A program made the translations under genes and the position numbers. From NCBI GenBank assembly GCA_910589415.1, contig OU342631.1, positions 55,518,598 to 55,582,597 on the forward strand: a stretch of 64,000 nt of DNA, read 5' to 3'. This document shows, in pieces, positions 54,253 through 64,000 of the stretch (its first letter is position 1; the number at the start of each line of letters is the position of its first letter). A model generated the notes under the pieces. The model was given only the letters and a program-made list of their open reading frames with translations, did no database searches and was not told the DNA's origin. The stretch comes from Malachius bipustulatus (lineage: Eukaryota; Arthropoda; Insecta; Coleoptera; Melyridae).

Positions 54253-54915
54253 TGTTTTCAAAAAATAAAAAAATGGATGGAGAGGCAATGTGTTTCTTTC
54301 TGCTAAAAATATCAAAAGCTCTCATATGGATTACCATGAAGACATGTCAGCAAATGTATTTGAAATGTGGTTTGCGAATACATTGTTACCCAACCTCCCT
54401 CCAAACAGTGTTATCGTAATGGACAACGCCAGTTACCATTCTAGGCAAATAGAAAAAATTCCAAATACAGGCAGTAACGTTGAAGAGATCAGAAATTTTC
54501 TTCATGATCATGACCTATATTACGAACCAAAATATACCAAAAAACAACTTTTGGAGGTTTTAAATACAAAGACCTTTGAGGAAAAGTATTTTGTCGACGA
54601 GTTTGCGAAAAATAACGGCCACACAATTTTACGACTACCGCCATATTACTGCGTTCTGAACCCTATTGAATTATTATGGAGCACAGTCAAGAAGAAATTA
54701 AGAGCAGCAAATATACCTTCCAGAAGTTCAGTGAACAATTCCTTACACTGATAAGAGAAACAATAAACGACGTTCCAGCCACCAATTGGAAAAAATGTGT
54801 AGAACATAAGTAATATTATTAAGATCGAAGACACATATATCGATATGAAAAATTTACATCCTGAAGTTATAATTAACATTGGGCCTGGCTCAGACAGTGA
54901 TAGCGAATTGGATTA
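54253..54915 (+). pseudogene. DDE_3 transposase, catalytic and C-terminal part
   Basis: The + frame 54290-54751 starts FLSAKNIKSSHMDYHEDM and gives SVIVMDNASYHSRQ (second catalytic Asp). A long insert follows with KKQLLEVLNTKTFEEKYFVDEFAK, then LNPIELLWSTVKKKLR (catalytic Glu). After a shift at about 54740 it continues to a C-terminus with an acidic GSDSDSELD end and stop near 54916. This is the same family as the nested gene at 17811-10640 and the piece at 21020, covering the part missing there. The N-terminus, including DETW, is absent. Confidence 0.75.
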
Positions 54916-54916
54916 A

Positions 54917-55558
54917 CCGTCACATAAAGGTAAATTAATGTTTTTTTTTTAGATTTTTGAATTTGATACTTTTTGTAATAATTATGTTGCTTACTTGATC
55001 GACTTTTGCATTTAATTCATAAAAAAAATCAATGATACCAAAAATCAATATAGGTAATATAATACAAAGTTTTAAGTACCTATGCTTTTTTAGAAAAAAA
55101 ATTCACTTTGAAGCAATTGTCGCAGAAAAATGAAAAAATCCTCAAGGAACGTAAGGGATGTAAGATGACTTCATATTGACGTGAATCGGTGAAACTATGA
55201 TTGTTTGTTTTTCGAAAAAAGAAGGAAAAAGTTTTATTTTTTATTAACTTTTTTATTTTTATTAAATTTTAAGAAATCCAAAATTAAACTTACTATTTTT
55301 AATATATTATTATACTTAGTAAAAGAACACAATAAAATTTTATGCAAAATATTCCAAATTCATCCCTGTTATTATACTTACTACCTTCCTTCGGTTACCT
55401 GCAGTCAACACAGATTTATGATCTGGAAATACCCCCATCTCTTGGGGGTCGCTTTTATGGCTACTGCCCTATTGTTAAAGTCATAAAATGTGGTTGTTCG
55501 ATAAGTATTCCGTTTTGTTATATCTCTGGGTTCATTATACCTGTATAGAAGGAACTCA
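54917..55558. other. A/T-rich stretch, probably LINE 3' UTR in part
   Basis: No gene recognised. It lies downstream of the - strand LINE C-terminus (stop at 55559), so its right part is plausibly that LINE's 3' UTR. Confidence 0.4.
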
Positions 55559-56275
55559 TCACACCGGCACTCTCGTAATGATTTCCTTGAATTTCTCGAT
55601 AGGAACCTCTAACAAAGCATCATCCACCAAGTTAGTGTACTGATTAAAGATACCTACAGCAGCAATAATAGGTGAGTTCCTTCTCATATCAGTGCGACAG
55701 TACTGCTCATGGAATAAAACGCAAGAACGGGTTTCACGATTTGGTCTATGTAATTGTATCCTGGAAAGAAGAGGACAGCTGATTAGTTTATGGAAGATTT
55801 TATAAATAAACACCAATAAATATGTTGTGTGTAGTGACTTCCGTGGCCTAGTGGTTCTCCGCTGGCTCACGAAGCCATAGATCGCGGGTTCGAAACTCAC
55901 CTCGGCCCGCTTTACTTTTCAGATTCATTTTCGAATGTCTGTGAAAAGTAAAACAAGCGATCGAAGATTTTAAAGGCTAATATTTAATAAAGATTGTCTG
56001 TGGCTGTATAAGTTCGTTCTCGAAGCCAAATTACCAGAGTGGAGCGACTATGTCTTACCTACACAGTTAAGACCGATGCTCCCTCTTTTAAATAAATAAA
56101 AAAATATGTTGTCCTCCCTTGCTTCAACGTTTGAATTCCAAACAAATCTCTAATAGGCTGATATGATGAACAAGGCGGTCCCACACCATAATATTTGTAA
56201 TGCAAATATCTCAGAAGCTTATTTTGAACTTTCTCGATTTCGTGGTTTAATACAGCCGTATAAGGTGACCATACT
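55559..56275 (-). pseudogene. LINE C-terminal coding fragment, split by a SINE
   Basis: The - strand reads SPYTAVLNHEIEKVQNKLLRY, a stretch with GVGPPCSSYQPIRDLFGI, then, beyond a SINE at 55829-56101, FIYKIFHKLISCPLLS and FNQYTNLVDDALLEVP to a stop at 55559. These are phrases of the thumb and C-terminal region of Jockey-type LINE proteins. RT and endonuclease are missing (5' truncation near 56280). Removing the SINE and one target copy keeps the frame open. Confidence 0.7.
55829..56101 (+). mobile_element. tRNA-derived SINE with 11-bp target duplication
   Basis: The head contains a pol III A box (TGGCCTAGTGG, 55844-55854) and B box (GGTTCGAAACT, 55887-55897). A tRNA-unrelated body and an A/T-rich tail (AAATAAATAAAAA) follow. 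The 11-bp duplication AAATATGTTGT lies at 55818-55828 and 56102-56112. It should be transcribed by RNA polymerase III from its internal promoter and mobilised by a LINE enzyme. Confidence 0.8.
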
Positions 56276-56527
56276 ACTTTTTAATTTCTTCCATTTTTAA
56301 ATCAATTTCTTGGGTGACACGATTTGCGATTTCAGCAATAAAATTATCTTCATTTAAGTACTTCACCATACTTTAATGGTTTCCTCAACCACCCGCTTGA
56401 TTTATACTTTATTTTCACGTGTGAGACCCATTTCTAAAATCCAGATGTAATAAGACACATTCAACAATAACAAACTGTACTATTCCACTTTATTAAGTTA
56501 TAAATAACACAGATTTAATTAATCTAT
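56276..56527. other. Short unassigned stretch between two LINE fragments
   Basis: No ORF with family resemblance; a few diverged lysine-rich phrases only. Confidence 0.3.
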
Positions 56528-57700
56528 TTGGCCACAGCAGGAGAAGGCAGTTACTCTCTCGACGCCATCATGCGGAAAAAAAATAATGGCCTGATCTACA
56601 AATTAAAACAATACGGAATTCATAAAAACCTAGTTTCCCTTATAAAAAACTATTTAACAAACAGAAACTTCTATGTAAAACTCGACAATGTTAAGTCCAA
56701 AACGCACAAGGTCCGAGCCGGAGTCCCCCAGGGCTCTGTCTTAGGCTCTATATCTCACTCTATAACTTATACACAGCCGATTTCCCAAAACTCAAAAACA
56801 CCGAGATAACCCAATTTGCTGACGACACAGACCTATAACACACCAGCCGAGTCCCCAGCTGCATAAAGAAAAACCTCCAAACCGCACTCAGCAAAACATG
56901 CTCATGGTTTGAGCAATGGAGGATCAAAGTAAACATAGGCAAAACAAATGCAATCTACTTCCGAAACATAGGCAAAAAAAGAAGAATCCCGGAAGAGATC
57001 AAATTCACAACATCCTAATATCTTGGCAAAAAAGTGCTAAATACTTAGGCGTTGTCCTAGATGAGCACTTGACGTACAACAAACACGTCTGCCAAACCAA
57101 GCACAGACCAAAACCGTCCTAATACCAATAGCAGCATACGCTGCCCCAACCTGGCAACAATGTTCTGATAACCAAAAAGAAATAATTCAAACAATCATAA
57201 ACAAAATCACCAGAGTTGCAGTAAACTCACCCTGGTATATTTCTTTTTGACGATTGAGGACTTATTCAGGACAAGAAGAGCGAGCAAAAGATGAACTCAA
57301 AAATATTTAATATTCATAATAACTATAAGACACTTCATGATTAATCATAACTTGTTTACATTACTAAAAACAAACTTGCCTAACAACGACGACCCATCTA
57401 CTTGATCATACATACATTTGATATTATATTATTATATTCAACATTTCTAACAAACAAATTCGAGACGAAACGGACATAGAAACAATAGAAACAATTATCG
57501 CAAGACATTCGATTAAAATCACAGAATGTATACAAAATTACAACAACCCTTTAATCAAAAACTCAATAAAAGAAAACAAAGAAAACCTCAGGCGACACAA
57601 GAGCATAATGAGCATAGCTCGACGCGCCGAGGAAGATAACATCATAATCCCATAAAAAAACGCAAAATCACATAAAACCAAACCTGCAAATATAAAACAT
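56528..57700 (+). pseudogene. Jockey-type LINE reverse transcriptase fragment (+ strand)
   Basis: It begins in the RT at a phrase with GLIYKLKQYGIHKNLVSLIK and RAGVPQGSVLG (56720-56745). After shifts, TQFADDTDL (catalytic Asp pair, near 56810-56835) and KSAKYLGVVLDEHLTY (57028-57075) follow. Diverged thumb-like sequence continues, ending in an Arg/Lys-rich C-terminus with RRHKSIMSIARRAEEDN near 57590-57640. An A/T-rich 3' UTR runs to about 57800. Multiple shifts and stops. It is 5'-truncated, the usual outcome of incomplete LINE insertion. Confidence 0.7.
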
Positions 57701-57829
57701 GATGGACCAAAGAACTACATAACTAGCACGTAAATAGCCCCAATGTAAACAAAAATCAATACCCTCTCAATGGTATAATTATTGTAAATATATATTTTAT
57801 TTAAATGTTATTATTTGTATATGTATAAA

Positions 57830-58306
57830 TTTGCATTTCATGGAAAGATACTAGTAATTCCCAGTAGATTAAGACCAGGAGTTCTTGAAGAATTACATTC
57901 TTCTCATATGGGTGTATCCAAGATGAAAGCTCTAGCGCGACAGCGCGAGCCTATTTTTGGTGGCCTGGTATTGGTAGCGATATAGAAAAAATTGTGAAAA
58001 CTTGTAAAGCTTGCAGTTTGCATGGCGAAAATCCAACCAAAACTAAACTTCACTGCTGGGAGTGGCCAAAGGAAGTTTGGTCACGTTTGCATGTAGATTT
58101 CTTGGGCCCATTGAATGGAAAAATGTTTTTGGTGATAGTTGACGCTCATTCGAAATAGCTAGAGGTTTTTGAAATGCGTTCGATTACTTCAGTGGCTACG
58201 ATTGATATCGTTCGAGGGTTGTTTGCACGATTTGGCTGCTTATGTTGCACCCTTGTCTCTGACAATGCCACTACATTACTTTCCGCAGATTTTTAACAGT
58301 TTCTAA
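57830..58306 (+). pseudogene. Gypsy-type integrase, N-terminal half
   Basis: Frames read an HHCC finger with ELHSSHMGVSKMK and CKAC, then WSRLHVDFLGPLNGKMFLVIVDAHSK (first catalytic Asp) and TLVSDNATTL (second Asp). Stops and shifts occur, including a TAG after AHSK. The order is that of Ty3/gypsy integrases. The reading is cut at 58306 by the Harbinger insertion and resumes at 61500. Protease, RT and RNase H are not found upstream, where a LINE remnant lies. Confidence 0.8.
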
Positions 58307-58702
58307 AGGTGCGTCCTCATCTAACGAACGAACATGAACGCACACAAACAAACAAAAAACAAACACAAACGAATACAGTGAGGACGTGAGAACGAGCGCA
58401 AACGAACACGAACAAGCATCGCAAGCAACGATTCGCGACTTGTCGGTACTTCAAAGGAAAATGCTCGAGCGTGTTCGATCGCGTTTGAAATTGTTTGTTA
58501 AGTGTGGACGTGAAAAAGTGCAGGAAGTTTCTCGATTTGATATACCCTATATTATATATTAGGGTATATCAGGGTATATTATATATTATATAATATATAT
58601 TATATATTATATATGTATTATAATTAATACCCTTTATTATAAGAACAGTGCATCATCTATATTTCTGATAATTGCATGAATTTTGTTTATTTCTTCGTGA
58701 AC

Positions 58703-60722
58703 ATGGAGTGGTCAGACGATATTGTATTATCATTTATACACGAAGTAGAGACATTTCCTATACTGTGGAACACCAAAGATCCGTTTTATAAAATAGTCAG
58801 AAAAAAAAACGATGCTTGGGAGGATTTAGCTAAGAAATTTAAAACTACAGAAGGTGAAGTGAAAAAGAAATGGCAGTCCTTGCAGGTCAGTAATTTGAAC
58901 TCAACCAAAATAAATCAATAATATAATTCTGTTTTCATACAAAGGATTAGCAATAGTCTGTTAAATACTTAAATGTTATTTAGAAAATATTTTCTGCAGG
59001 CTTCCTATAGACGAGAAAAAGGACGGGAAATTAAGCATTCCGGAATGGGAAGTGATGAGGTATGTCAATCAGGATGGTTTGCCTACAGGGCTATGCATTT
59101 TATGGGGGATCGTTATAAACCAAGACAAACAATAAACAGTTCTCAGGTAAGAAACAGTTTATTTATATGTAACTATATGACTATATATAAACATAAAAAT
59201 GCTATATTAAATTGCCACAGACGTAAGGTTTTTTATTCATACTCATTTTGCCAGGGCAGACGTTCAGTTGAACAGTATTCTGCAAATATATTTCGTATTT
59301 CCTTTGCATGTTCAGGGGATCTTCTTGGAATTTTTCGTATAGAATGAAATGAAGTTAGTGGTTGAGTGTCATTTCTCCATGAACCTTGTGTTATATTCCC
59401 CTCTCTTTCATCATCAAAAATCCCTTCAGGAGAATATAAGTGTTGAGATGAACGACTGTTTCTTAGAAAATTATGTAAGTAAACACATGATAGAACAATA
59501 ACTTCCGCTTTCGTAGGCTCTAGGAGGATAGGTTTCCTGAGGACTCTGAAAACTGAGGACATAATGCCAAACACATTTTCTACAACGCGTCGTGCTCTAC
59601 TTAATCTGTAATTGAAAGCCCTCTGATTGCTACCTTTTGACCATGATCCTGGAAAAGGCTTCATAAGGTTTTCCATCAAGGTGAATGCATCGTCAGCAAC
59701 AAATACATATGGTGCCAATTTATTTGTAGGTAGAGGTTTCGGTTGTGGTAAATTCAGTTTTTCTGCCTGGAGATTGGCGTAAAATTTTGTATTTTTAAAG
59801 ACTCCTCCATCAGATATTCTACCTTGACATCCCACATCAGCGTATATAAATTTATAATTTGCATCAACGATGGCCATTAGAACAATGCTAAAATCGGATT
59901 TGTAATTGTAGTATTCAGAACCACTATTCAAAGGTGCTTGTAGCACGATATGTTTTCCATCTATTGCACCCAAACAGTGTGGAAAGTTCCACAGTTTGTA
60001 AAAATCTGATGAAACTTTCAACCATTCTTGAGAGGAAGATGGTAACTGGAACAAACAAAAACCATCTTATCGCTATCGCTAGCACATTTATAAAAATATA
60101 TACATATATGTCATTTCAGATAACAGAAGATGGCATGGATGGTATCTCAGATGGAAATGAGGATTCAGTAGCTGAACCCAGTGAAGCTACACCTGATGAT
60201 ATAGGAGCTAGCACTGAACAACATCCGACGTCAATAAGTACATCTAACAAGGGGAGACCGACAACATTTTTGTCGCCAAAATCATCAGAGTCAAAGAAAC
60301 TTAAAGAAGATCCAAGGATTGCAGAGGTCTATAACATATTGAAAGCTACTGTAGAAAAACAAGAGACTGCAAAAGATGAATATGTAATATATGGTGAATA
60401 TGTAGCATCCATTTTGAAAAAACTAGACAAACGCTCATATGTCATCGCCCAGCATCGTATTAACCAAGTCCTTTTCGAGGCACAACTAGGTCGCTATAAA
60501 GATTATTCCTCGCAACAACAAACAGTGTCTGCGCCTACTTATTTATCGCCATTTTCGCCAACAGATTTCCCACAGTCAGATTCTAGCACATCCTCACGAT
60601 TGTATCCTGATATGTCTCCAGCTTTATCTCCATCTGAACCTGTTAATACTACCTCAGGAACTACCGAATACGTACAAGATTCTGGGTTTGCAGAAGAATC
60701 GCCGTTTTACAAGAATTTGTAA
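58703..60722 (+). CDS. Harbinger MADF/Myb-like DNA-binding protein, three exons, about 310 aa
   Basis: Exons 58703-58885, 59000-59146 and 60120-60722 join in phase 0 with GT/AG borders (CAG|GTCAGT, TGCAG|G, CAG|GTAAGA, TTTCAG|A). I chose MEWSDDIVLSFI at 58703 as start; an in-frame ATG at 58676 would add nine residues. Exon 1-2 protein has MADF features (FIHEVETFPILWN, AWEDLAKKFKTTEGEVKKKWQ, then SYRREKGRE and WFAYRAMHFMGDRY). Exon 3 is acidic, then helical (KKLDKRSYVIAQHRINQVLFEAQLG) with a Ser/Pro-rich tail. In Harbinger elements this second protein binds the ends and helps the transposase into the nucleus. Exon 3 lies within the transposase intron. Confidence 0.8.
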
Positions 60723-61255
60723 AGACGTTTGTATAGTTGTTTGCGAAAAATATAATAAAGGCTGTATCATAAATTGTATAATTATTTACCTACCTTAATT
60801 TCCTCGTGTAAAGCTTCTATGATTGCTTGGCATACTTCAGGGATGATTTTTGAAATAATTTGTTTTGAAACTTTGAAAAGATAAGAAAGACTTCGATAAG
60901 AATCACCAGTAGCTAAGAACCGCAATGTTAGACTTAATCTTTCTTTAGCTGGTATTGCTTCTCTGAAGTAGGTGTCTTGTTTGCTTATTTTTGATCCTAC
61001 TAGTTGTATTAATTTTTCAAAATCCGAAGAAGATAATCTCGTAAAATTTTCAAAATTTCCAGAGTTCTCGCCTCTCAAATCGACAAGTAAATCCGAAGCA
61101 CTATAGCGAATTCTACTTTTAAAAAGTGAAGTCATCCACCAACGACGTTTTCTTGCTTCCCTTCTTTTTTTCAGCAATGAACTCATTATGAAATAAGTAG
61201 CACTTGCTACAACTATATTGTTATAACGTCTTTGTAAAGAGTTATTATTGTTCAT
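59233..61255 (-). CDS. Harbinger transposase (DDE_Tnp_4), two exons, about 424 aa
   Basis: Exon 1 is 61255-60794 (154 codons, ending EEIK before GTAGGT). Exon 2 is 60045-59233 (270 codons plus stop, after TTCCAG). The phases agree and LPSSSQEWL follows as in relatives. Exon 1 has a basic head (KKRREARKRRWW) and an HTH-like part (TGDSYRSLSYLFKVSKQIIS). Exon 2 carries CLGAIDGKHI (first Asp), a GRISDGGVF phrase (second Asp), FVADDAFTL and RARRVVENVFGIM (Glu). No stop interrupts. Its intron (60046-60793) contains exon 3 of the opposite-strand MADF gene, and its exon 2 lies in that gene's second intron. Confidence 0.85.
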
Positions 61256-61502
61256 TGTTATTTCACTTTAATCACTCTCTTTGAATTTAAAAAATGAAAA
61301 CAACGACTTTTTTGGAGAGAGCAGAGCATTTTAATATGGAACATAGAAAATTCACCCGAAACTGTATGTGGGTGTTTGAATGTGTTTCTCCATGTTCGTT
61401 TCAGACTGTTCAAGTTTGTTTGCGTTCGTTTCTGTTCGTTTAAGTATTTGCCTGTTCGCTGTGTTCATTTGTGCTCGTTCGTTAGATGAGGACGCACCTT
61501 TA

Positions 61503-62140
61503 GAGACAATAATATTAAACATATAACTAGTCCCCCGTATAATCCTAGTTCTAATGGTTTAGCTGAAAATGGAGTAAAAACTGTTAAAAATACTCTAAAG
61601 AAAGCTCTCTTAAGACAAGTCTAACCTTAGTACTAATTTAATTTTGAATAGATTCTTAATTGACTACCGAAATACTCCCCACTGCACTACTGGTGTTAGT
61701 CCTTCGTATCTTATGTTTGGTCGTAGTCTACGAACAAAGTTCGATTTAATTTTGTCAAACTGTAATGCTACTGTGATCGAAAATGTACATAAAGCACAAA
61801 ATAATCAAAAAACACATTACAGGGGTAAAAAGCGAGTCGAATTTAGCGTAGGAGAGATTGTACACGTTAAAGATTATAGAATTATCCAAAAACCTGTTTT
61901 TATTAAAGCTGTAATTATTCAGAAGATAGGAAACTGTACATATTATATTGTAGAAGTATCAGAGTTGGGCAGAAATGGAAGAGACATGCCAATCAAATAA
62001 AAAAATATAGAAGTGACTTCAGTATTTCTTCTTGTTCAAATAATTTATCTAAAGAAATGTCTATTCCAGTTTCTTCTCAAGTGGCTATCACAGAGAATAC
62101 AGAACTAATTACTGACGTTCTTGAAAACAGTGAAAATAAC
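61503..62140 (+). pseudogene. Gypsy-type integrase, C-terminal half
   Basis: It resumes with SPPYNPSSNGLAENGVKTVKNTLK (catalytic Glu in GLAEN). After a TAA near 61622 and a shift, the frame 61644-62000 reads RFLIDYRNTPHCTTGVSPSYLMFGRSLRT, then FSVGEIVHVKDY, and a Lys-rich tail. Typical for gypsy integrase after the core. The pol frame fades at about 62140, where a - strand LINE 3' end is inserted; the pol tail returns at 63335. Confidence 0.8.
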
Positions 62141-63320
62141 AATAACAATAAGAATAATAATATTTATTTCCATGTTATTACAAAGTAAATAAAAATAAAA
62201 ACTTTTCACAATGAGAGTACAATTTTTGGATTACAAAATACATTATTAATTTTAATTACATTAAATAAGTTAGTACTACTTTTCTTTTGTTGTTTAAATT
62301 TCTATGTTTTAAAGTTTTCCTTTTCTTTATTTTCACATTGGATGGAAAGAGAAATGTCTCCAAAAGCTAGCTTGTGTGGAGACATCTACAATTTTTTAAA
62401 GCTATTATCTGGTCCCAGAGAAAATCGAACATAATTTCCCACTCTTAAGGGACAATATCACTTCTAAAGTGTGTTTTTATATCGCTTATACAGGGTGTTG
62501 ATTTTCAAAGCGGGCCATAGGGGATTAGCATTGCGAAAGTGGTTTTTGAGGATTCCTGCTCGCCGTTTAAACTGACAGAAATGGTTTTGGTATCAAAATG
62601 AAGCTAAAATTATTGCGCATAACGCTTCACATCAGAAATTAATTTAATTTCACGTTGTTTTCTAAAATCCTTCAGTAAAAATTCAAGTAATTGTTAATGT
62701 TTAATCACAAAATAGCATGCCTTGCCTAAACAATAATGACGTTTATAAGTCAGTAGGTAATAATGAAGTCTGGTTCTATTTAACCCTCCTGTAACTGGCT
62801 ACACTGTAGTAGGTTTTCACCATAAAGACTCTTTCTTGGTTTGTATAGCCCATTTTTAAATAGAGCCAGACTTTATTATTACCTACTGACTTACAAAGTT
62901 TTATTATTGGATTGTCGAAACGTAGAAACGTCATTATTGTTTAGGCAAGGCATGCTATTTTGTGATTAAACATTAACAATTACTTGAATTTTTACTGAAG
63001 AATTTTACAAAACAAGGTGAAATTAAATTAATTTCTGATGTCAAGCGTTATGCGCAATAATTTTAGCTTCATTTTGATACCAAAACCATTTCTGTCGGTT
63101 TAAACGGCGAGCAGGAATCCTCAAAACCCACTTCCGCAGTGCTAATTCCCTATGGCCCGCTTTGAAAATCAACACCCTGTATAATTTATTTAGTACTGCT
63201 GAAAAAAACTTCAATATTCTCGCATTCGAATAGCCACCTTTTTAATAATTTTTTGAAAGTTTCAAATGTACTTTCTTTTATATCTTTAGGTAGTGCCGTG
63301 AATAAAATGTGGTAAATAGT
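62135..63320 (-). pseudogene. 5'-truncated LINE 3' end inserted in gypsy, itself split by a MITE
   Basis: On the - strand 63310-63186 reads LPKDIKESTFETFKKLLKRWLFE followed by a stop, a Jockey-type LINE C-terminus. The 3' UTR continues beyond the MITE (62491-63179) from 62488 to about 62160. It ends in AATAAATATTATTATTCTTATTG, a degenerate (ATT)n tail. Gypsy pol sequence lies on both sides. Confidence 0.6.
62491..63179. mobile_element. Palindromic CAGGG-type MITE, 689 bp
   Basis: The ends CAGGGTGTTGATTTTC and inverse are flanked by TA (62489-62490, 63180-63181). The arms pair over about 270-300 bp, with landmarks TTTCTGTC, GCGCAATAATTTTAGCTTC and TTTAGGCAAGGCATGC. No coding content. Confidence 0.88.
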
Positions 63321-63334
63321 AATGATAATCAGAC

Positions 63335-63470
63335 AGATGTAAATATAGATATAAATAGGGAACATTCTGGAAATCTATTAGATGCTAGACCTCTGGAAAT
63401 CTATTAAATGCTAGACCTAAGAGAAATGTTAAGCCTGTTGATAGTATAACGAGACTGCTCTGGAAAAATT
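63335..63470 (+). pseudogene. Gypsy pol C-terminal tail with a 26-bp tandem duplication
   Basis: The phrase DINREHSGN is followed by two exact-unit copies of a 26-bp sequence (63367-63392 and 63393-63418, one base different). Then, in another frame, RPKRNVKPVDSITRL follows, like the end of gypsy Pol. Because 26 is not divisible by three, the duplication itself shifts the frame. Confidence 0.6.
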
Positions 63471-63499
63471 CTAGTAATTGCTTCTTTAACCTATATTAA

Positions 63500-64000
63500 C
63501 ATTCTAGTCCACGAATTTGCTTGTTTGTTTACATTCTCTTTTTTTTTATACTGAGTTAGTCAATGACATGTTCGCGACAGTTCCAGTCACATGTCATGTG
63601 ACACATCGACAGACAGACGTTAGTTCTATGGATTTCTGGAGTGGGCTCGCCGAACAATCTGACATTTCCAGAATCCACGAATCGACGGCCGGTGCGCCGG
63701 TGCGACGTTCGAGAATGTACCTGCTAGAACGAAGTAGAACGTGACTACTGATGCGTCGGGGGACTATATAAGGACAGCCTGCGGTTGCGTGGAACAGTAG
63801 TAGTAGTATCCTGAACGTGAAACAGTGAAGACTGAAGTATAGACAGAGCAGAAGTGAAGTGTGAAGTAAGGGAGCCAGTAGTGACAGATAGCGGATATAA
63901 AGAATAGACAAGTGTAAGTAGTAGTGTAGTCAGCTGTTTGTGTTTTGATTATTTAGAATAATTATTAGAGGTTATAAGTACTTGTGGTGTTAAACAATAA
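63500..64000 (+). other. Probable gypsy LTR with TATA box (continues beyond window)
   Basis: Downstream of the pol end is a stretch with no ORF of its own. It contains a GTCACATGTCATGTGAC palindrome (63585-63601), a GC-richer zone (63680-63760) and CTATATAAGG at 63764-63773, a good TATA box, followed by a CAGT-type start region. The layout fits U3 and R of a 3' LTR, but the exact start and the second LTR copy are not available in this window. Confidence 0.5.
63764..63773 (+). promoter_or_regulatory. TATA box of the putative gypsy LTR
   Basis: CTATATAAGG follows a GC-rich segment and precedes by about 30 bases a likely start region near 63795-63805. The promoter would drive a transcript leaving the window to the right. 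Confidence 0.5.

Larger units (their letters stand above)
58307..61499. mobile_element. PIF/Harbinger transposon, apparently complete (3.2 kb), inside gypsy integrase
   Basis: The ends AGGTGCGTCCTCATCTAACG and inverse are near perfect. Flanking triplets are CTA (58303-58305, with one extra A) and TTA (61500-61502), close to the TWA duplication of this superfamily. Subterminal zones of about 200 bp carry many GAACGAAC/CAAACGAAC-type motifs, likely protein-binding sites. It encodes a MADF/Myb-like protein (+) and a DDE transposase (-), both spliced and both apparently intact. Confidence 0.88.

Noticed and set aside
55837..55910. Possible tRNA gene
   Set aside because: A and B boxes are present, but no cloverleaf could be folded by eye. 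The unit continues into a SINE body with tail and target duplication.
63517..63911. Short ORFs over the gypsy LTR on both strands
   Set aside because: They overlap a TATA box and palindrome, have no domain, and end within LTR-like sequence.

Overview
This window looks like nuclear DNA of an insect, most likely an aphid or a close hemipteran relative. It is strongly A/T-rich. TACCTACC-type simple sequence is common. The mobile-element set is one I associate with aphid genomes: KRBA2-like Ginger integrases, YqaJ/Ulp1/PHD proteins, CAGGG-ended mariner relatives, hAT, PIF/Harbinger, BEL/Pao, gypsy, Jockey-like LINEs and Penelope. The assignment is by family resemblance only. I see no rRNA gene, functional tRNA gene or CRISPR array. 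The only candidate host gene is a pair of 5' exons near 29.1-29.46 kb; nearly everything else is transposable-element (TE) sequence, much of it nested.

1-18.5 kb: two satellite-like arrays (1-405 and 18143-18548) face each other as inverted copies. Between them are remnants of a YqaJ-nuclease/Ulp1-protease/PHD-finger element (1.1-2.7 kb), a decayed BEL/Pao retrotransposon on + (about 2.85-10.63 kb), and a decayed DDE transposase on - (17811 down to 10640). The BEL copy was hit by an ORF1-only LINE, a TTAA-target MITE and a mariner relative with TIRs of about 0.68 kb. The DDE gene was hit by a fold-back element and two Ginger transposons, one almost complete and one internally deleted.

18.5-29.5 kb: an AT-rich tandem duplication carrying a probable solo LTR, an OTU-protease plus C2H2 fragment, a LINE endonuclease fragment split by a palindromic MITE, and a hAT transposase split by a 2.6 kb fold-back element. 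Mostly non-coding DNA and the possible host exons follow.

29.5-47.3 kb: one terminal inverted repeat of a TA-flanked element (outer ends 29548 and 47283) has been opened by about 16 kb of other insertions. These include two RLE-type (R4/Dong-like) LINEs arranged head to tail in (TAA)n tracts. The first carries an N-terminal OTU protease domain; the second has an uninterrupted 1232-aa ORF. A two-ORF Jockey/CR1-like LINE follows on the - strand, with its (ATT)n tail against the last TAA tract.

47.3-57.8 kb: mariner fragments, a decayed LINE with a poly-C tract, a CAGGG-type mariner, a Penelope GIY-YIG fragment with a hammerhead-like motif, another DDE fragment, a LINE 3' end split by a tRNA-derived SINE, and a + strand LINE RT fragment.

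57.8-64 kb: a gypsy-type retrotransposon (integrase, pol tail, probable LTR promoter) is interrupted by an apparently intact PIF/Harbinger transposon. The two spliced genes of that transposon interlock on opposite strands. A 5'-truncated LINE containing a MITE interrupts the gypsy element further on.
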